A stretch of DNA of 64,000 bases from Planomicrobium stackebrandtii (GCF_030814955.1 NZ_JAUSWB010000002.1:1-64000); one strand, 5' to 3'. Counted from the first letter of the stretch, positions 17,438-26,191 are shown. A program made the numbers and translations. Notes: a model not told the origin generated them from the sequence alone.

Positions 17438-18736
17438 ATGTTTAATTGGATGGACCAATTTTTTGGTCTTCAGGAAAACGGCACGACGGTCAAACGTGAA
17501 ATCACAGCGGGCTTGGTCGGCTTTTTTACGGTGGTCTACATTATCGCCGTCAATTCGCTGATCTTGTCGGAAGCGGGCATGCCGCTTGAAGCGGCGATTG
17601 TTGCAACTATTGCGGCGTCGGTGTTCGGCTGTTTGATCATGGGATTTTGGGGCAATGCCCCGATTTTGCTGGTTCCCGGTATGGGAATCAACGCCCTGTT
17701 CTCCTACACAATGGTCCAGTCGATGGGCTTGTCGTGGCAGGAAGCGCTGGCAGTGGTCTTTGTTTCCGGAGTGATCTTTGTGGCGGTGGCATTTACGCGT
17801 TTTGCGAAAATACTGAGCGCGGCGGTACCGCATTCATTGAAGGAAGCGATCACGGTCGGATTGGGCTTGTTCCTGATGCTGATCGGCCTTGAAAAAGGCG
17901 GCATTGTTGAGCGCGGAACGAGTTCGATTCTGGCACTCGGTTCGCTTGCAGAAGCACAGGTGCTGGCAACGGTGCTGACGTTCCTAATTGCGATCGTGCT
18001 GTTTATCCGCAACGTACCGGGGAATTTCCTTATCACGATTGTGGTCGGAACGGTAATTGCTTCGTTCTTTGGTTTGATTGATTTCGGCAGCATGAACGAG
18101 TCGTCAATCAATGCGACCGAGGCATTTGCGGTATTCGGAGCACTGTCTTTTGGCAATATCCTGTCCATGACGTTTTGGGTTGCGGTGTTTTCGCTGACGA
18201 TGGTGCTGGTGTTTGAAAACATCGGGCTAGTCCATGGACAAGTGGCGTTTATCGAACGCCCCGAGAAATTTGGGCGTGCGTTCCAGGCAACTTCCGTATC
18301 TGCGATGACTTCCGGCGTTTTTGGAACGAGCCCTACAGTGGCGACAGTCGAAAGCGCGGCGGGCATGACAGCAGGCGGACGGACCGGCTTGACGACCATT
18401 ACAGCCGGACTGTTGTTTTTGGTCGCATCGTTCTTCATTCCGGTCATCAAACTGATTCCGGACAGCGCGATTGCGCCGATCTTGATTATCATCGGTGGTT
18501 TGATGTTACAGAATATCAAAAATCTTGATATGAAGGACATGACTGAAAGCTTCCCGGCCTTGCTGATTGTGGCGTTGATACCTTTTACGTACAGCATTGC
18601 GGACGGCATCGCCATCGGATTCATCTTGTATCCGATTTTGAAGATTGCTACCGGCAGATCGCGTGAAGTTTCACCAATTCTGTATGTAATCGCAGGCCTG
18701 TTCCTGGCGAATTTCGTATTTCATTATTTAGGCTAG
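17438..18736 (+). CDS. AzgA/PbuG-type purine (hypoxanthine/guanine/adenine) permease
   Basis: 432 aa, NCS2/AzgA family, 12-14 membrane segments. The start FFGLQENGTTVKREITAGL is typical of PbuG/PbuO, with the substrate-site motif VPGMGINALFSYT near residue 75. FGTSPTVATVESAAG near 290 is the second conserved loop. I chose the ATG at 17438, 8 nt after AGAAGG; the ATG at 17432 is only 2 nt away. It has its own sigmaA promoter and a terminator. Which purine it prefers cannot be read from sequence. Confidence 0.88.
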   Translation: MFNWMDQFFGLQENGTTVKREITAGLVGFFTVVYIIAVNSLILSEAGMPLEAAIVATIAASVFGCLIMGFWGNAPILLVPGMGINALFSYTMVQSMGLSWQEALAVVFVSGVIFVAVAFTRFAKILSAAVPHSLKEAITVGLGLFLMLIGLEKGGIVERGTSSILALGSLAEAQVLATVLTFLIAIVLFIRNVPGNFLITIVVGTVIASFFGLIDFGSMNESSINATEAFAVFGALSFGNILSMTFWVAVFSLTMVLVFENIGLVHGQVAFIERPEKFGRAFQATSVSAMTSGVFGTSPTVATVESAAGMTAGGRTGLTTITAGLLFLVASFFIPVIKLIPDSAIAPILIIIGGLMLQNIKNLDMKDMTESFPALLIVALIPFTYSIADGIAIGFILYPILKIATGRSREVSPILYVIAGLFLANFVFHYLG

Positions 18737-18750
18737 AGCCGATAAAGGGA

Positions 18751-18782
18751 AACGCACTTGTTGAGGCAAGTGCGTTTTTTTC
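18751..18782 (+). terminator. Rho-independent terminator
   Basis: ACGCACTTG and CAAGTGCGT form the stem, followed by TTTTTTT. It ends the purine permease gene. Confidence 0.9.
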
Positions 18783-18831
18783 TATTGCAGTGTACAATAA
18801 AGGCAAGAAGATCCAAAAGGAGCGGATAAAG

Positions 18832-19017
18832 ATGAAATACACCAAATCCAAAATGGAACAGTTGGTCAGCGATCATCCGGAACTCAAAAAACGGCTGAAA
18901 GTGCTGATGAAAGAAATGGAGCTTGAAAAAGGCTTTGCCTTAAAAGCGCTCTACCATTCAGAAGTGACCGACAACGGACCTTATCAGAAAGATTATCAGG
19001 ATCTCGACTGGGAATAA
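18832..19017 (+). CDS. Small hypothetical protein
   Basis: 61 aa from the ATG at 18832 (AAAAGGAGCGG 7 nt upstream; the longer frame to 18790 contains that site). Rich in K, E and L with two predicted helices (KSKMEQLVSDHPELKKRLKVLMKEMELEKGF) and an acidic end DYQDLDWE. No Cys, no membrane segment, no family recognised. A proper ribosome site and terminator support that it is real. Confidence 0.7.
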   Translation: MKYTKSKMEQLVSDHPELKKRLKVLMKEMELEKGFALKALYHSEVTDNGPYQKDYQDLDWE

Positions 19018-19025
19018 AATCATAG

Positions 19026-19062
19026 AAAAACACCCTCATTATACAAATCGAGGGTGTTTTTC
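19026..19062. terminator. Bidirectional terminator
   Basis: AAAAACACCCTC and GAGGGTGTTTTT form a stem with A/T tails both ways between the 61-aa gene and the convergent carH-like gene. Confidence 0.9.
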
Positions 19063-19069
19063 TATGCCG

Positions 19070-19957
19070 TTAAAAATTTTGTGTATCAAGCCATTCCTTC
19101 CAGTAATTCACATCGCTTCCCAAGTACCAGCGGTTGCCTTCGACTTGTTCGTAATCTACTCCACGTCCCCCGAGAATAAAATGCATTTCGGGGTTGGCTT
19201 TGGACAAAGCATCGATATACCGATTGGCAACGGGCAGCATTTTGCTTGAAGCGATAGACATGCACATCAACTTGAAATTTTGTTTGCTGACCATTTCCTC
19301 CAAGCCATCCAGAGGAGTGTCCGGGCCGATATAGACCACAGAAAAGCCGTTCTCCCGCAGGAATAAGGTGAACAGCAGCAAGCCTAGCTGATGCTGTTCA
19401 CCACTTGGGCTGAGAGCTATGACTTTCGGTAATTTTGAAGAAACTGGGAAAACACGGAAAAACTGATTAAAGCGCTGCTGAACAATGTGAGTGATCATGT
19501 GTTCATGGGCAACGCTGATGACGCCATTTTCCCATGCCTCTCCGATGCGCACCATCAGCGGCGCGATTATATGGAAAAAGACTGTCTGGTGGTGGAATAG
19601 GGAAAAATGCAGATCCAACAAATAGTTGAAGCGCTCAGTATCCATCTCGGCTGCAGCCTGAAAAAGTTGATTGATTTGTTCATCGTATTCCATCGCCTCT
19701 GTTGGCGGCTGTTCTTTATTCGGAACGATGAATTGCTTGCGTGAAGCATGAAGCTTTTTTACAGCTTCGCTGATTTTCATGCCGTTGTCTTGTACTTGTA
19801 TTTTTAGCCATTTCAAATCTTCCAGATTTTGATCCGAATACAAGCGGTGTCCAGATTCCGTTCGGGCAGGGGTGATTGCGCTGTAGCGCGTTTCCCAGGA
19901 ACGGATCGTCACTTTCGGCATATCTAAGATTTTGGCAGCTGCCTTAATATTATACAT
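19070..19957 (-). CDS. MerR-type regulator with B12-binding domain (CarH/LitR-like light sensor)
   Basis: 295 aa. MerR winged helix at 1-70 (YNIKAAAKILDMPKVTIRSW, RTESGHRLYS). A four-helix B12-cap domain spans about 90-175 with W-x9-EH (W in GEAWENG, EH in SVAHEHM). The Rossmann cobalamin domain at 180-290 has E-x-H-x-x-G (GEQHQLG), whose His would be the lower cobalt ligand, and LGGRG near the end. In CarH, adenosylcobalamin holds a tetramer on DNA in the dark and light releases it. All key residues are present. Targets are not visible beyond its own promoter and perhaps the adjacent MFS gene. ATG behind GAAGGTAAT. Confidence 0.85.
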   Translation of the reverse strand: MYNIKAAAKILDMPKVTIRSWETRYSAITPARTESGHRLYSDQNLEDLKWLKIQVQDNGMKISEAVKKLHASRKQFIVPNKEQPPTEAMEYDEQINQLFQAAAEMDTERFNYLLDLHFSLFHHQTVFFHIIAPLMVRIGEAWENGVISVAHEHMITHIVQQRFNQFFRVFPVSSKLPKVIALSPSGEQHQLGLLLFTLFLRENGFSVVYIGPDTPLDGLEEMVSKQNFKLMCMSIASSKMLPVANRYIDALSKANPEMHFILGGRGVDYEQVEGNRWYLGSDVNYWKEWLDTQNF

Positions 19958-19989
19958 AGCATTACCTTCATTCTATAGATTTATGGTAT

Positions 19990-20031
19990 TTGTTGTACAA
20001 ATATTATACAACGTATAATCAAACCCGTAAA
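19990..20031 (-). promoter_or_regulatory. Promoter and candidate autoregulatory operator of the carH-like gene
   Basis: On the minus strand TTTACG (20031-20026), a 17-nt spacer and TATAAT (20008-20003). The core is overlaid by palindromic half-sites: TTATAC-AAC-GTATAA across the -10 and spacer, and TTGTACAA just downstream. CarH-type repressors bind overlapping TGTACA-like sites at promoters, so autoregulation is plausible. Confidence 0.5.
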
Positions 20032-20061
20032 GCTGGATACAATATTCGACAAAAAGGACAA

Positions 20062-20089
20062 TAAAACGGGCTCTCCTCAGAGAGCCCGC
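20062..20089 (-). terminator. Terminator of the MFS gene
   Basis: CGGGCTCTC and GAGAGCCCG pair around a 4-nt loop. On the minus strand the stem is followed by TTTTAT. Confidence 0.85.
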
Positions 20090-20092
20090 TGG

Positions 20093-21292
20093 CTATACAG
20101 CCGTAGAAGCTTTCGCGGCACGCGAACGCTGCCAAGCCACTGTGATAAACATGGTTATCATCAACATGATGAGGCCCAAAATGAAGGGGTATACAATATT
20201 GATATCGTAAAGAACACCTGCCAGCAAGGGACCTATGACATTCCCGATGCTCATGTAAGCATTGTTCATGCCCATTGCAAAGCCAACTTCACCGTCAGCC
20301 ATTTTTGAGATCAAAGTATTGAGGACAGGGCGCAAAATGGAAGTAGCCAGGAAAATCACTAGTGAAACGGCAAAGAACATAGCGTAGCTTCCGGCAAACA
20401 AGGACATCAGGAAGCCAAATGCTGCCACACCCAAGAAGGCGATGAGGATGGTCACTTCTCCATAGCGGCGAACAATCCGGTCCACGATAAACAATTGGAC
20501 GATAACACTGACGACACCTGTCGCGGTAATCATAAAGGCGATATCCTTCGCAGTAGAGTCAAACTGATTGTCTAAATACAGGCCGACCACCGATTCATAT
20601 GCCAGCAAGCCAAAGCTCATGACGAGTGTAATGACCAATGGAATAAAGTACGGCATCTTGGTGGAACGGCCAATTTTGACAAGCATGGATTCTTCATCTG
20701 TTAACTTGGCGGCCAACTTAGGATTGGCATCTGTGGCATCGTGTTCTTTCAGCCAGATGACCGAAAAGAGGACAGCTCCCAAGGATACAAGTGCCGAAAC
20801 AAGGAAAGGCAATTTCAATCCGTAATCAGCTAAAAATCCACCGATTCCAGGTCCGACGACAATTCCGAGCGACATGGCGGCCGAAACCAGGCTGGTTCCT
20901 TTTGCACGCTGGTCAAAAGTCGTAATGTCCGCAATGTACGCGAAGATTGCCGGGATCAGCATTGCGGCTCCTACGCCGCCAATAACACGGGATAAATACA
21001 AAACCCAAATGGAATCAGAAGCATAGAAGACGAACATGGAGATGGTCAAGCCGAGCAAGCCGTAAATGATCATCTTTCGGCGGCCATGCTGATCGGCCCA
21101 TTTGCCGGCAATTGGTGAAAAGACGAATTGGGCAGCAGCAAAAATGGCAATCATCAAACCGGCGGCCATGCCGCCCTGATTGATTGATTCCAAATAAGAA
21201 GGCAGAATTGGAATGACAATTCCGAAGCTGGCGATGGCGATGAACATATTGATCATCAAGATGGAAATTTTCTTTTTTTGGTCCGCAGACAT
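20093..21292 (-). CDS. DHA1-family MFS efflux transporter
   Basis: 399 aa, 12 membrane segments. Motif A GKWADQHGRRKMIIYG lies near residue 70, the TM4 motif LYLSRVIGGVGAAML near 105 and antiporter motif C GIVVGPGIGGFLAD near 145. It resembles NorA/TetA-type exporters, but no substrate can be assigned. I chose the ATG at 21292 (MSADQKKK) behind AGAGGATA; the frame runs on to 21379 without a ribosome site. It lies upstream of, and on the same strand as, the carH-like gene but is separated by a terminator and promoter. Confidence 0.82.
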   Translation of the reverse strand: MSADQKKKISILMINMFIAIASFGIVIPILPSYLESINQGGMAAGLMIAIFAAAQFVFSPIAGKWADQHGRRKMIIYGLLGLTISMFVFYASDSIWVLYLSRVIGGVGAAMLIPAIFAYIADITTFDQRAKGTSLVSAAMSLGIVVGPGIGGFLADYGLKLPFLVSALVSLGAVLFSVIWLKEHDATDANPKLAAKLTDEESMLVKIGRSTKMPYFIPLVITLVMSFGLLAYESVVGLYLDNQFDSTAKDIAFMITATGVVSVIVQLFIVDRIVRRYGEVTILIAFLGVAAFGFLMSLFAGSYAMFFAVSLVIFLATSILRPVLNTLISKMADGEVGFAMGMNNAYMSIGNVIGPLLAGVLYDINIVYPFILGLIMLMITMFITVAWQRSRAAKASTAV

Positions 21293-21593
21293 AGCAGGTA
21301 TCCTCTTTTCTTCTATATAGTAATCCGAATTTATTTTCTTCAGCTTTTCTATATTATTTGAGCAAAAACTTCTTGTCAACGGAACCGGCTTGATATATTT
21401 TCCAACTCTTAAGTATGTAAAAAGGAACGTAGATTTGCTGGAGAATAGAGGTCAAACAATGGCCAATTGGCACAAATAAAAAGCATTTTCAGAATGCAAG
21501 AAAAATGGTTTGGTCCTTGGGATATCTATACTACATTGTTGCAGAGATGTGAAAGAAAGCGGATGAAACCGAGCATTCCAGAGTCGGCTTAAT

Positions 21594-21621
21594 TTTGGCA
21601 TAAACGGGAATAAGATATAAT
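21594..21621 (+). promoter_or_regulatory. Probable sigmaA promoter of the first CoA-transferase gene
   Basis: TATAAT at 21616-21621 is preceded by TTTGGC/TTGGCA at 15-16 nt. The remaining 21293-21593, about 300 bp between divergent genes, holds no gene or clear operator that I can recognise. Confidence 0.4.
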
Positions 21622-21665
21622 AAATGTACAGGCTAACAAACTAAAGCCTACGAAAGGTGATAAAG

Positions 21666-23162
21666 GTGGACAATAAACTTCATCGTATCAAAGCCATTGA
21701 ATTACAGGATCGGGTTGTCTCTGCTGACGAGGCAGCGTCTTGGATCAAAGACGGAATGACACTCGGATTAAGTGGATTTACACGTGCAGGGGATGCCAAA
21801 GCGATACCGTATGCATTGGTTCGCCGTGCAGAAACAGAGCAGTTTAAAGTAAATGTCTTTACGGGCGCTTCTTTAGGCTCGGATGTGGATAAGCTAATGG
21901 CGGAAGCCGGAATCGTCCATAAGCGTTTGCCTTTTCAAGCAGACCCGGCCATGCGCAGAAAAATCAACAGCGGAGAGATGCTGTTTGTTGACCATCATTT
22001 ATCGCAAACTGCTGAATGGGTTCGGGCAGGAGTTATTGAACCGATTGATTTTGCTGTTATTGAAGCTTTGGAGATTACGGAAGACGGGATGATTATCCCA
22101 ACAACTTCAGTGGGGAATTCTTCGGTTTTCGTCACGCACGCCAAAAACGTTATAATCGAAATCAATCTTGCGCAGCCCCAGTTGTTTAGAGGCGTGCACG
22201 ATATTTACGAACCTGGAAAACAAGGGCAGCGTTCCCCTATTCCGTTGACGCGCGTCAATGACCGCATCGGGACAATCGGAATACCGGTCGATCCGGAAAA
22301 AGTACGGGGCATTGTCTTTACTTCACAACCGGATTCGCCTTCGACCATCCTGCAGCCGGATGCCGAAACTGAAGTGATGGCTGATCATTTATTGAATTTC
22401 CTGCGCTCAGAAGTAGCGTCCGGCAGGTTGACCAATCAGCTCGCACCGCTGCAATCAGGAATTGGCTCTGTGGCGAATGCGGTACTTCACGGTCTCGTTG
22501 ATTCGGAATTTCATGACTTGGAAGTATACTCTGAAGTTCTGCAAGATGCTGTTTTTGATTTGATTGATGCTGGGAAAGTGAAATTTGCTTCCGCATCATC
22601 GATTACTTTGTCTAGAGAAAAGATGGAGCAGGTATTTGGCAACTTTGAAAAGTACCGCGATAAAATCATTTTGCGGCCGCAGGAAATTACGAATCACCCA
22701 GGTTTGGTTCGCCGGCTTGGGCTGATTTCTATCAATACGGCATTGGAATTTGATATTTATGGCAATGTGAACTCGACTCATGTGTCAGGCACGAAAATGA
22801 TGAACGGAATTGGCGGTTCCGGCGATTTTGCCCGCAACGCCCGTTTGTCGATTTTTGTCACCAAGTCGATTGCCAAAGACGGCATCATATCCAGCATTGT
22901 TCCGTTTGCTACACATGTGGACCATACCGAACACGATGTAGATATTGTCGTGACCGAACAAGGATATGCAGATTTGCGCGGACTTGCTCCGCGTGAACGG
23001 GTCAATTTGATTATTGAAAATTGTATGCACCCCATGTATCGAGACCAAATGCATCGTTATTATAAAGAGGCGCTGCTGCGTGGCGGCCAGACACCACACG
23101 TGCTGGAAAAAGCTTTTTCCTGGCATGCAAATTTGGCGAACAACGGAACGATGCTGTTATAG
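21666..23162 (+). CDS. Succinate/acetate CoA-transferase (acetyl-CoA hydrolase/transferase family), copy 1
   Basis: 498 aa. Class I CoA-transferase that moves CoA between acyl-CoA and carboxylates such as acetate and succinate. GxGxxA-type loop LSGFTRAGDAKAIP is near residue 38, VNVFTGASLGS near 62 and IPTTSVGNS near 145. The catalytic Glu is in the QLAPLQSGIGSVANAVL to LEVYSEVLQDAVFDL region near 285. HVSGTKMMNGIGGSGDFARN follows near 375. I chose the GTG at 21666 after AAAGGTGA. It is about 75% identical by eye to the copy at 24218, with a LytTR gene between them. Preferred acids are unknown. Confidence 0.88.
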   Translation: MDNKLHRIKAIELQDRVVSADEAASWIKDGMTLGLSGFTRAGDAKAIPYALVRRAETEQFKVNVFTGASLGSDVDKLMAEAGIVHKRLPFQADPAMRRKINSGEMLFVDHHLSQTAEWVRAGVIEPIDFAVIEALEITEDGMIIPTTSVGNSSVFVTHAKNVIIEINLAQPQLFRGVHDIYEPGKQGQRSPIPLTRVNDRIGTIGIPVDPEKVRGIVFTSQPDSPSTILQPDAETEVMADHLLNFLRSEVASGRLTNQLAPLQSGIGSVANAVLHGLVDSEFHDLEVYSEVLQDAVFDLIDAGKVKFASASSITLSREKMEQVFGNFEKYRDKIILRPQEITNHPGLVRRLGLISINTALEFDIYGNVNSTHVSGTKMMNGIGGSGDFARNARLSIFVTKSIAKDGIISSIVPFATHVDHTEHDVDIVVTEQGYADLRGLAPRERVNLIIENCMHPMYRDQMHRYYKEALLRGGQTPHVLEKAFSWHANLANNGTMLL

Positions 23163-23175
23163 GAATGAAATTCTA

Positions 23176-23209
23176 AACCAGTCCTTTTCATAAGAGGACT
23201 GGTTTTTTC
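23176..23209 (+). terminator. Rho-independent terminator
   Basis: AACCAGTCCT and AGGACTGGTT pair, followed by TTTTT. It separates copy 1 from the LytTR gene. Confidence 0.9.
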
Positions 23210-23269
23210 TAATGGAAGAAAAGCTTTTCATGTATAATCAAAGCATTGAGTTGAAACAGGAGGGTTATG

Positions 23270-23914
23270 ATGGAAAGTTTTACACTGGGTTCGTTGCTGA
23301 ATGTCATGGGGGAACTGTTTTCCGATGAGATTTCAATTGCAGTAACAAATACGAAAGAATATATTTATTACCGTCCAAGCAAGCGGGTGGATCTAAAGAT
23401 CAAGGCAGGGGATCCGGTAAAACCCGGAACCATTGCCCACAAAGCATTGACGGCAAATCAGAAAACTTCCGAGTTCATCAACCGGGAGCTTTTTGGTGTG
23501 CCCTATCACGGAATGGCTGTGCCGTTCGATCACAATGGAGAATTGCAGGGCTGTGTCATGGCCATCTATCCAGCATTTACTGAAGGAAAGTCGGTGGTCA
23601 CGGTGAAGAGCCCGGATGGCTGGAAGCCGATTCCGTTTACAGAAGTTAAATACCTGGAAGTAAAAGACCGCAAAACTCATGTCCATGCAGCAGGCTACTC
23701 TGGAACCAATAAAAACTCTCTTCAGGAATTTGAATTTTTGCTGCCGCGCGAATCTTTTATCCGCTGCCATCGTTCATTCATCGTCAACGTCAATCATATA
23801 GAAGAAATTTACCCCGATACGCATTCAACATTTGTGCTGGCGATGAATAACGGACAACGGATCCCAGTCAGCCAATCCTACTCGAGCTATTTTAGAAAAC
23901 TTCTAGGTTTTTAA
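23270..23914 (+). CDS. LytTR-domain DNA-binding regulator
   Basis: 214 aa. The C-terminal LytTR domain spans about 122-212 (IPFTEVKYLEVKDRKTHVHA, then ESFIRCHRSFIVNVNHIEEI and IPVSQSYSSYFRKLL). The N-terminal ~110 residues lack a response-regulator receiver; they look like a compact PAS/GAF-type sensor (GTIAHKALTANQK, GMAVPFDHNGELQGCVMAIYP). So it probably senses a small molecule directly. I chose the ATG at 23270, 6 nt from AGGAGG. Its place between two CoA-transferase genes suggests that it controls one or both; this is an inference. Confidence 0.8.
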   Translation: MESFTLGSLLNVMGELFSDEISIAVTNTKEYIYYRPSKRVDLKIKAGDPVKPGTIAHKALTANQKTSEFINRELFGVPYHGMAVPFDHNGELQGCVMAIYPAFTEGKSVVTVKSPDGWKPIPFTEVKYLEVKDRKTHVHAAGYSGTNKNSLQEFEFLLPRESFIRCHRSFIVNVNHIEEIYPDTHSTFVLAMNNGQRIPVSQSYSSYFRKLLGF

Positions 23915-23942
23915 AAAAAGAAACGCCTGATCAGGCCAAAAT

Positions 23943-23967
23943 AAGCGCTGGAAGATGCGCTTTTTTT
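23943..23967 (+). terminator. Rho-independent terminator
   Basis: AAGCGC and GCGCTT pair around TGGAAGAT, followed by TTTTT. It ends the LytTR gene. Confidence 0.65.
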
Positions 23968-24156
23968 GTGTTTTCTTCAAAAAATGCTGCTTGAGCCACT
24001 CTTTTCTCTGCTTGGCTGTATTAAACTCTTTTCCGCTCTGTAAATCTCAATTCCTAAATAGAATAAGTTAAAGTTATCTAATAATTAAAAGATGATAGAT
24101 GATGAGCAGCTCTACCCTTTTTAAGCGAAATGTGACTTGCTATTGAGCGACCGTTC

Positions 24157-24171
24157 ATGAAAACGCTTTAT
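24157..24171 (+). promoter_or_regulatory. Candidate cre (CcpA) site upstream of CoA-transferase copy 2
   Basis: ATGAAAACGCTTTAT matches the cre consensus WTGNAANCGNWNNCW with one mismatch (A for the C near the end). It lies 47 nt before the start codon. Carbon-catabolite control would suit an enzyme of acetate/organic-acid metabolism. The rest of 23968-24156 shows nothing further. Confidence 0.5.
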
Positions 24172-24217
24172 TAATAAAGATGAACTGCCAAACTAACTTT
24201 GGAAGAGAGTGATAAAG

Positions 24218-25732
24218 ATGGAAAAGAAACTAGAACGCATTAAAGCGAAACAGCTGCAGGATCGGGTAACGACACCAGAGGAAGCGGCTTCATGGATACA
24301 GGACGGCATGACACTGGGGCTTAGCGGATTTACACGTGCTGGAGACGTGAAAGCGGTTCCTTTCGCGTTAGTGAAACGTGCAGAAAACGAAAGTTTCAAA
24401 GTGAATGTGTTTACAGGAGCTTCTTTAGGCTCAGACATTGACCGGTTATTTGCAGAAGCAGGCATCGTCAACAAACGTTTGCCATTTCAGGCAGAGCCGG
24501 CGATGCGCAATAAAATTAACTCTGGGGAAATGCTGTTTGTGGATCACCACCTGTCGCATACGGCAGAATGGATCCGCACGGGAGTCACGGAAACGATTGA
24601 TTTTGCAATCATTGAAGCCTTGTCTATTACAGAAGATGGCATGATCATTCCGACAACTTCTGTTGGGAACTCAGCTGTTTTTGCAAAGCATGCGAAAAAT
24701 ATCATCGTTGAAATTAATCTGTCGCAGCCTGAATTATTTGAAGGACTGCATGACATTTATGACACAGGCAAACAGGGTGAGCGTTCGCCGATTCCATTAA
24801 CAGCAGTCGATCAGCGCATCGGCACTATTGGAATTCCAATTGACATGGAAAAAGTCAAAGGTATTGTTTTCACTGAGCAGTTGGATTCACCTTCAAATAT
24901 TGTGCCGCCGGACGAAGAAACTAAAATCATGGCAGATCATTTGCTTGAATTTTTACGTTCTGAAATTCGCGTTGGAAGATTGACCGAGAAGTTGGCTCCT
25001 TTGCAATCAGGCATTGGATCTGTTGCGAATGCCGTTTTGCATGGCATGGTCGATTCAGAATTCAAGGATTTAGAAGTGTATTCGGAAGTGCTGCAAGACT
25101 CTGTCTTTGATTTGATCGATGCAGGAAAAGTGAATTTCGCATCTTGCTGCTCCATCACATTGTCTGAACCGAAAATGAAACAGGTTTTTGGTGAATTTGA
25201 AAACTACCGGAACAAGATTATTATGCGCCCGCAGGAAATTTCCAATCATCCTGAAATTATCCGCCGACTCGGCTTGATTTCAATCAACACCGCTTTGGAG
25301 TTTGACATGTACGGCAACGTAAACTCCACGCATGTATCCGGCACAAAAATGATGAATGGCATCGGTGGTTCAGGCGACTTTGCGCGAAATGCACGCTTGG
25401 CGATTTTTGTAACAAAATCAATTGCCAAAGGCGGCAACATTTCAAGTGTTGTACCGTTTGTATCCCACGTGGACCACACGGAGCACGATGTGGATGTAGT
25501 CGTAACCGAGCAGGGCTACGCAGATCTTCGCGGCCTGGCACCGCGTGAACGCGTGGAAGTCATCCTAGCAAACTGTGTCCACCCAACATACCGTGCGCAA
25601 CTTCGCGAATATTATGATGAAGCTTTAACACGCGGCGGCCAAACACCGCATGTATTGGAAAAAGCTTTCTCATGGCACGCAGATCTGGCAAAAAACGGCA
25701 CGATGCTCCAGAAGAAAGAACAATTGGTCTAA
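24218..25732 (+). CDS. Succinate/acetate CoA-transferase family protein, copy 2
   Basis: 504 aa, a full-length paralogue of the 21666 gene with the same motifs: LSGFTRAGDVKAVP, VNVFTGASLGSD, IPTTSVGNS, LQSGIGSVANAVLHG, HVSGTKMMNGIGGSGDFARN and VVTEQGYADLRGLAPRERV. Identity to copy 1 is high throughout, with a slightly longer tail (QKKEQLV). I chose the ATG at 24218 after AGAGAGTGAT. It has a separate promoter region with a cre-like site, so the two copies may be used under different carbon conditions. Its TAA is followed directly by a repeat array. Confidence 0.88.
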   Translation: MEKKLERIKAKQLQDRVTTPEEAASWIQDGMTLGLSGFTRAGDVKAVPFALVKRAENESFKVNVFTGASLGSDIDRLFAEAGIVNKRLPFQAEPAMRNKINSGEMLFVDHHLSHTAEWIRTGVTETIDFAIIEALSITEDGMIIPTTSVGNSAVFAKHAKNIIVEINLSQPELFEGLHDIYDTGKQGERSPIPLTAVDQRIGTIGIPIDMEKVKGIVFTEQLDSPSNIVPPDEETKIMADHLLEFLRSEIRVGRLTEKLAPLQSGIGSVANAVLHGMVDSEFKDLEVYSEVLQDSVFDLIDAGKVNFASCCSITLSEPKMKQVFGEFENYRNKIIMRPQEISNHPEIIRRLGLISINTALEFDMYGNVNSTHVSGTKMMNGIGGSGDFARNARLAIFVTKSIAKGGNISSVVPFVSHVDHTEHDVDVVVTEQGYADLRGLAPRERVEVILANCVHPTYRAQLREYYDEALTRGGQTPHVLEKAFSWHADLAKNGTMLQKKEQLV

Positions 25733-26123
25733 AGAAAAGCGGAGACAGGCGTTTAGCCCCAACAAGCGCTGGAAGCCTTATCGATAATGGCGTTTTTTGC
25801 CATTGGTGATAAGGCTGAAGCGACTCGAGGGGCTGGCTGTCGGAGTCTGGACAATAAGAAAAGCGGAAGCGCCCGTGTAGCTCTGACGGGCATAAGGCAG
25901 ATCAGCGAAGTGGCGCTTTTTGCCGCGCAACTGGAATGACTTATGACCCCGAAGAGCTGGGCGCTGGAGTCTGGACAATAAAGAAAAGCGGAGACAGCCG
26001 AAAGCAGAATCTAACCTAAGAGCGCGACTTCCTGTCGCAACGGTTAGCTGATCCGCATCCTGCGGACCTCCGACAGGCGTAAGACGATCTGGCGAAGCGA
26101 ATCAACCCAAACGGCTTTCGCTG
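25733..26123 (+). repeat. Array A of the stop-codon-associated structured repeat (three units)
   Basis: Units 25733-25857, 25858-25981 and 25982-26123 each begin (A)GAAAAGCGG; the first two end CTGGACAA-TAA. The array starts at the base after the CoA-transferase TAA. Unit 1 pairs GACAG (25744-25748) with CTGTC (25837-25841) and AGCCCC with GGGGCT. Unit 2 pairs GCGCCC (25869-25874) with GGGCGC (25959-25964), AGCTCT with AGAGCT and CATAAG with CTTATG. Unit 3 carries a different arm (CTAACC/GGTTAG, CCGCATCCTGCGG) and closes with CGAAAGC/GCTTTCG. No coding region. Confidence 0.85.
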
Positions 26124-26151
26124 AAGTAATATGGGCTATATCACTCAAATG

Positions 26152-26188
26152 AAAACCAGGCAGCCTTTTTCAGGCTGCCTGGTTTTTT
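26152..26188. terminator. Bidirectional terminator
   Basis: AACCAGGCAGCCT and AGGCTGCCTGGTT form a 13-bp stem with A- and T-tails. It ends the VOC gene on the minus strand and any read-through from array A. Confidence 0.93.
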
Positions 26189-26191
26189 CAA

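Noticed and set aside
25859-25978. Small open frames inside the repeat arrays (25.7, 28.0, 37.4, 51.6 and 62.1 kb)
   Set aside because: They arise in both strands from the repeated GC-rich arms, carry no ribosome sites, and differ in frame between copies.
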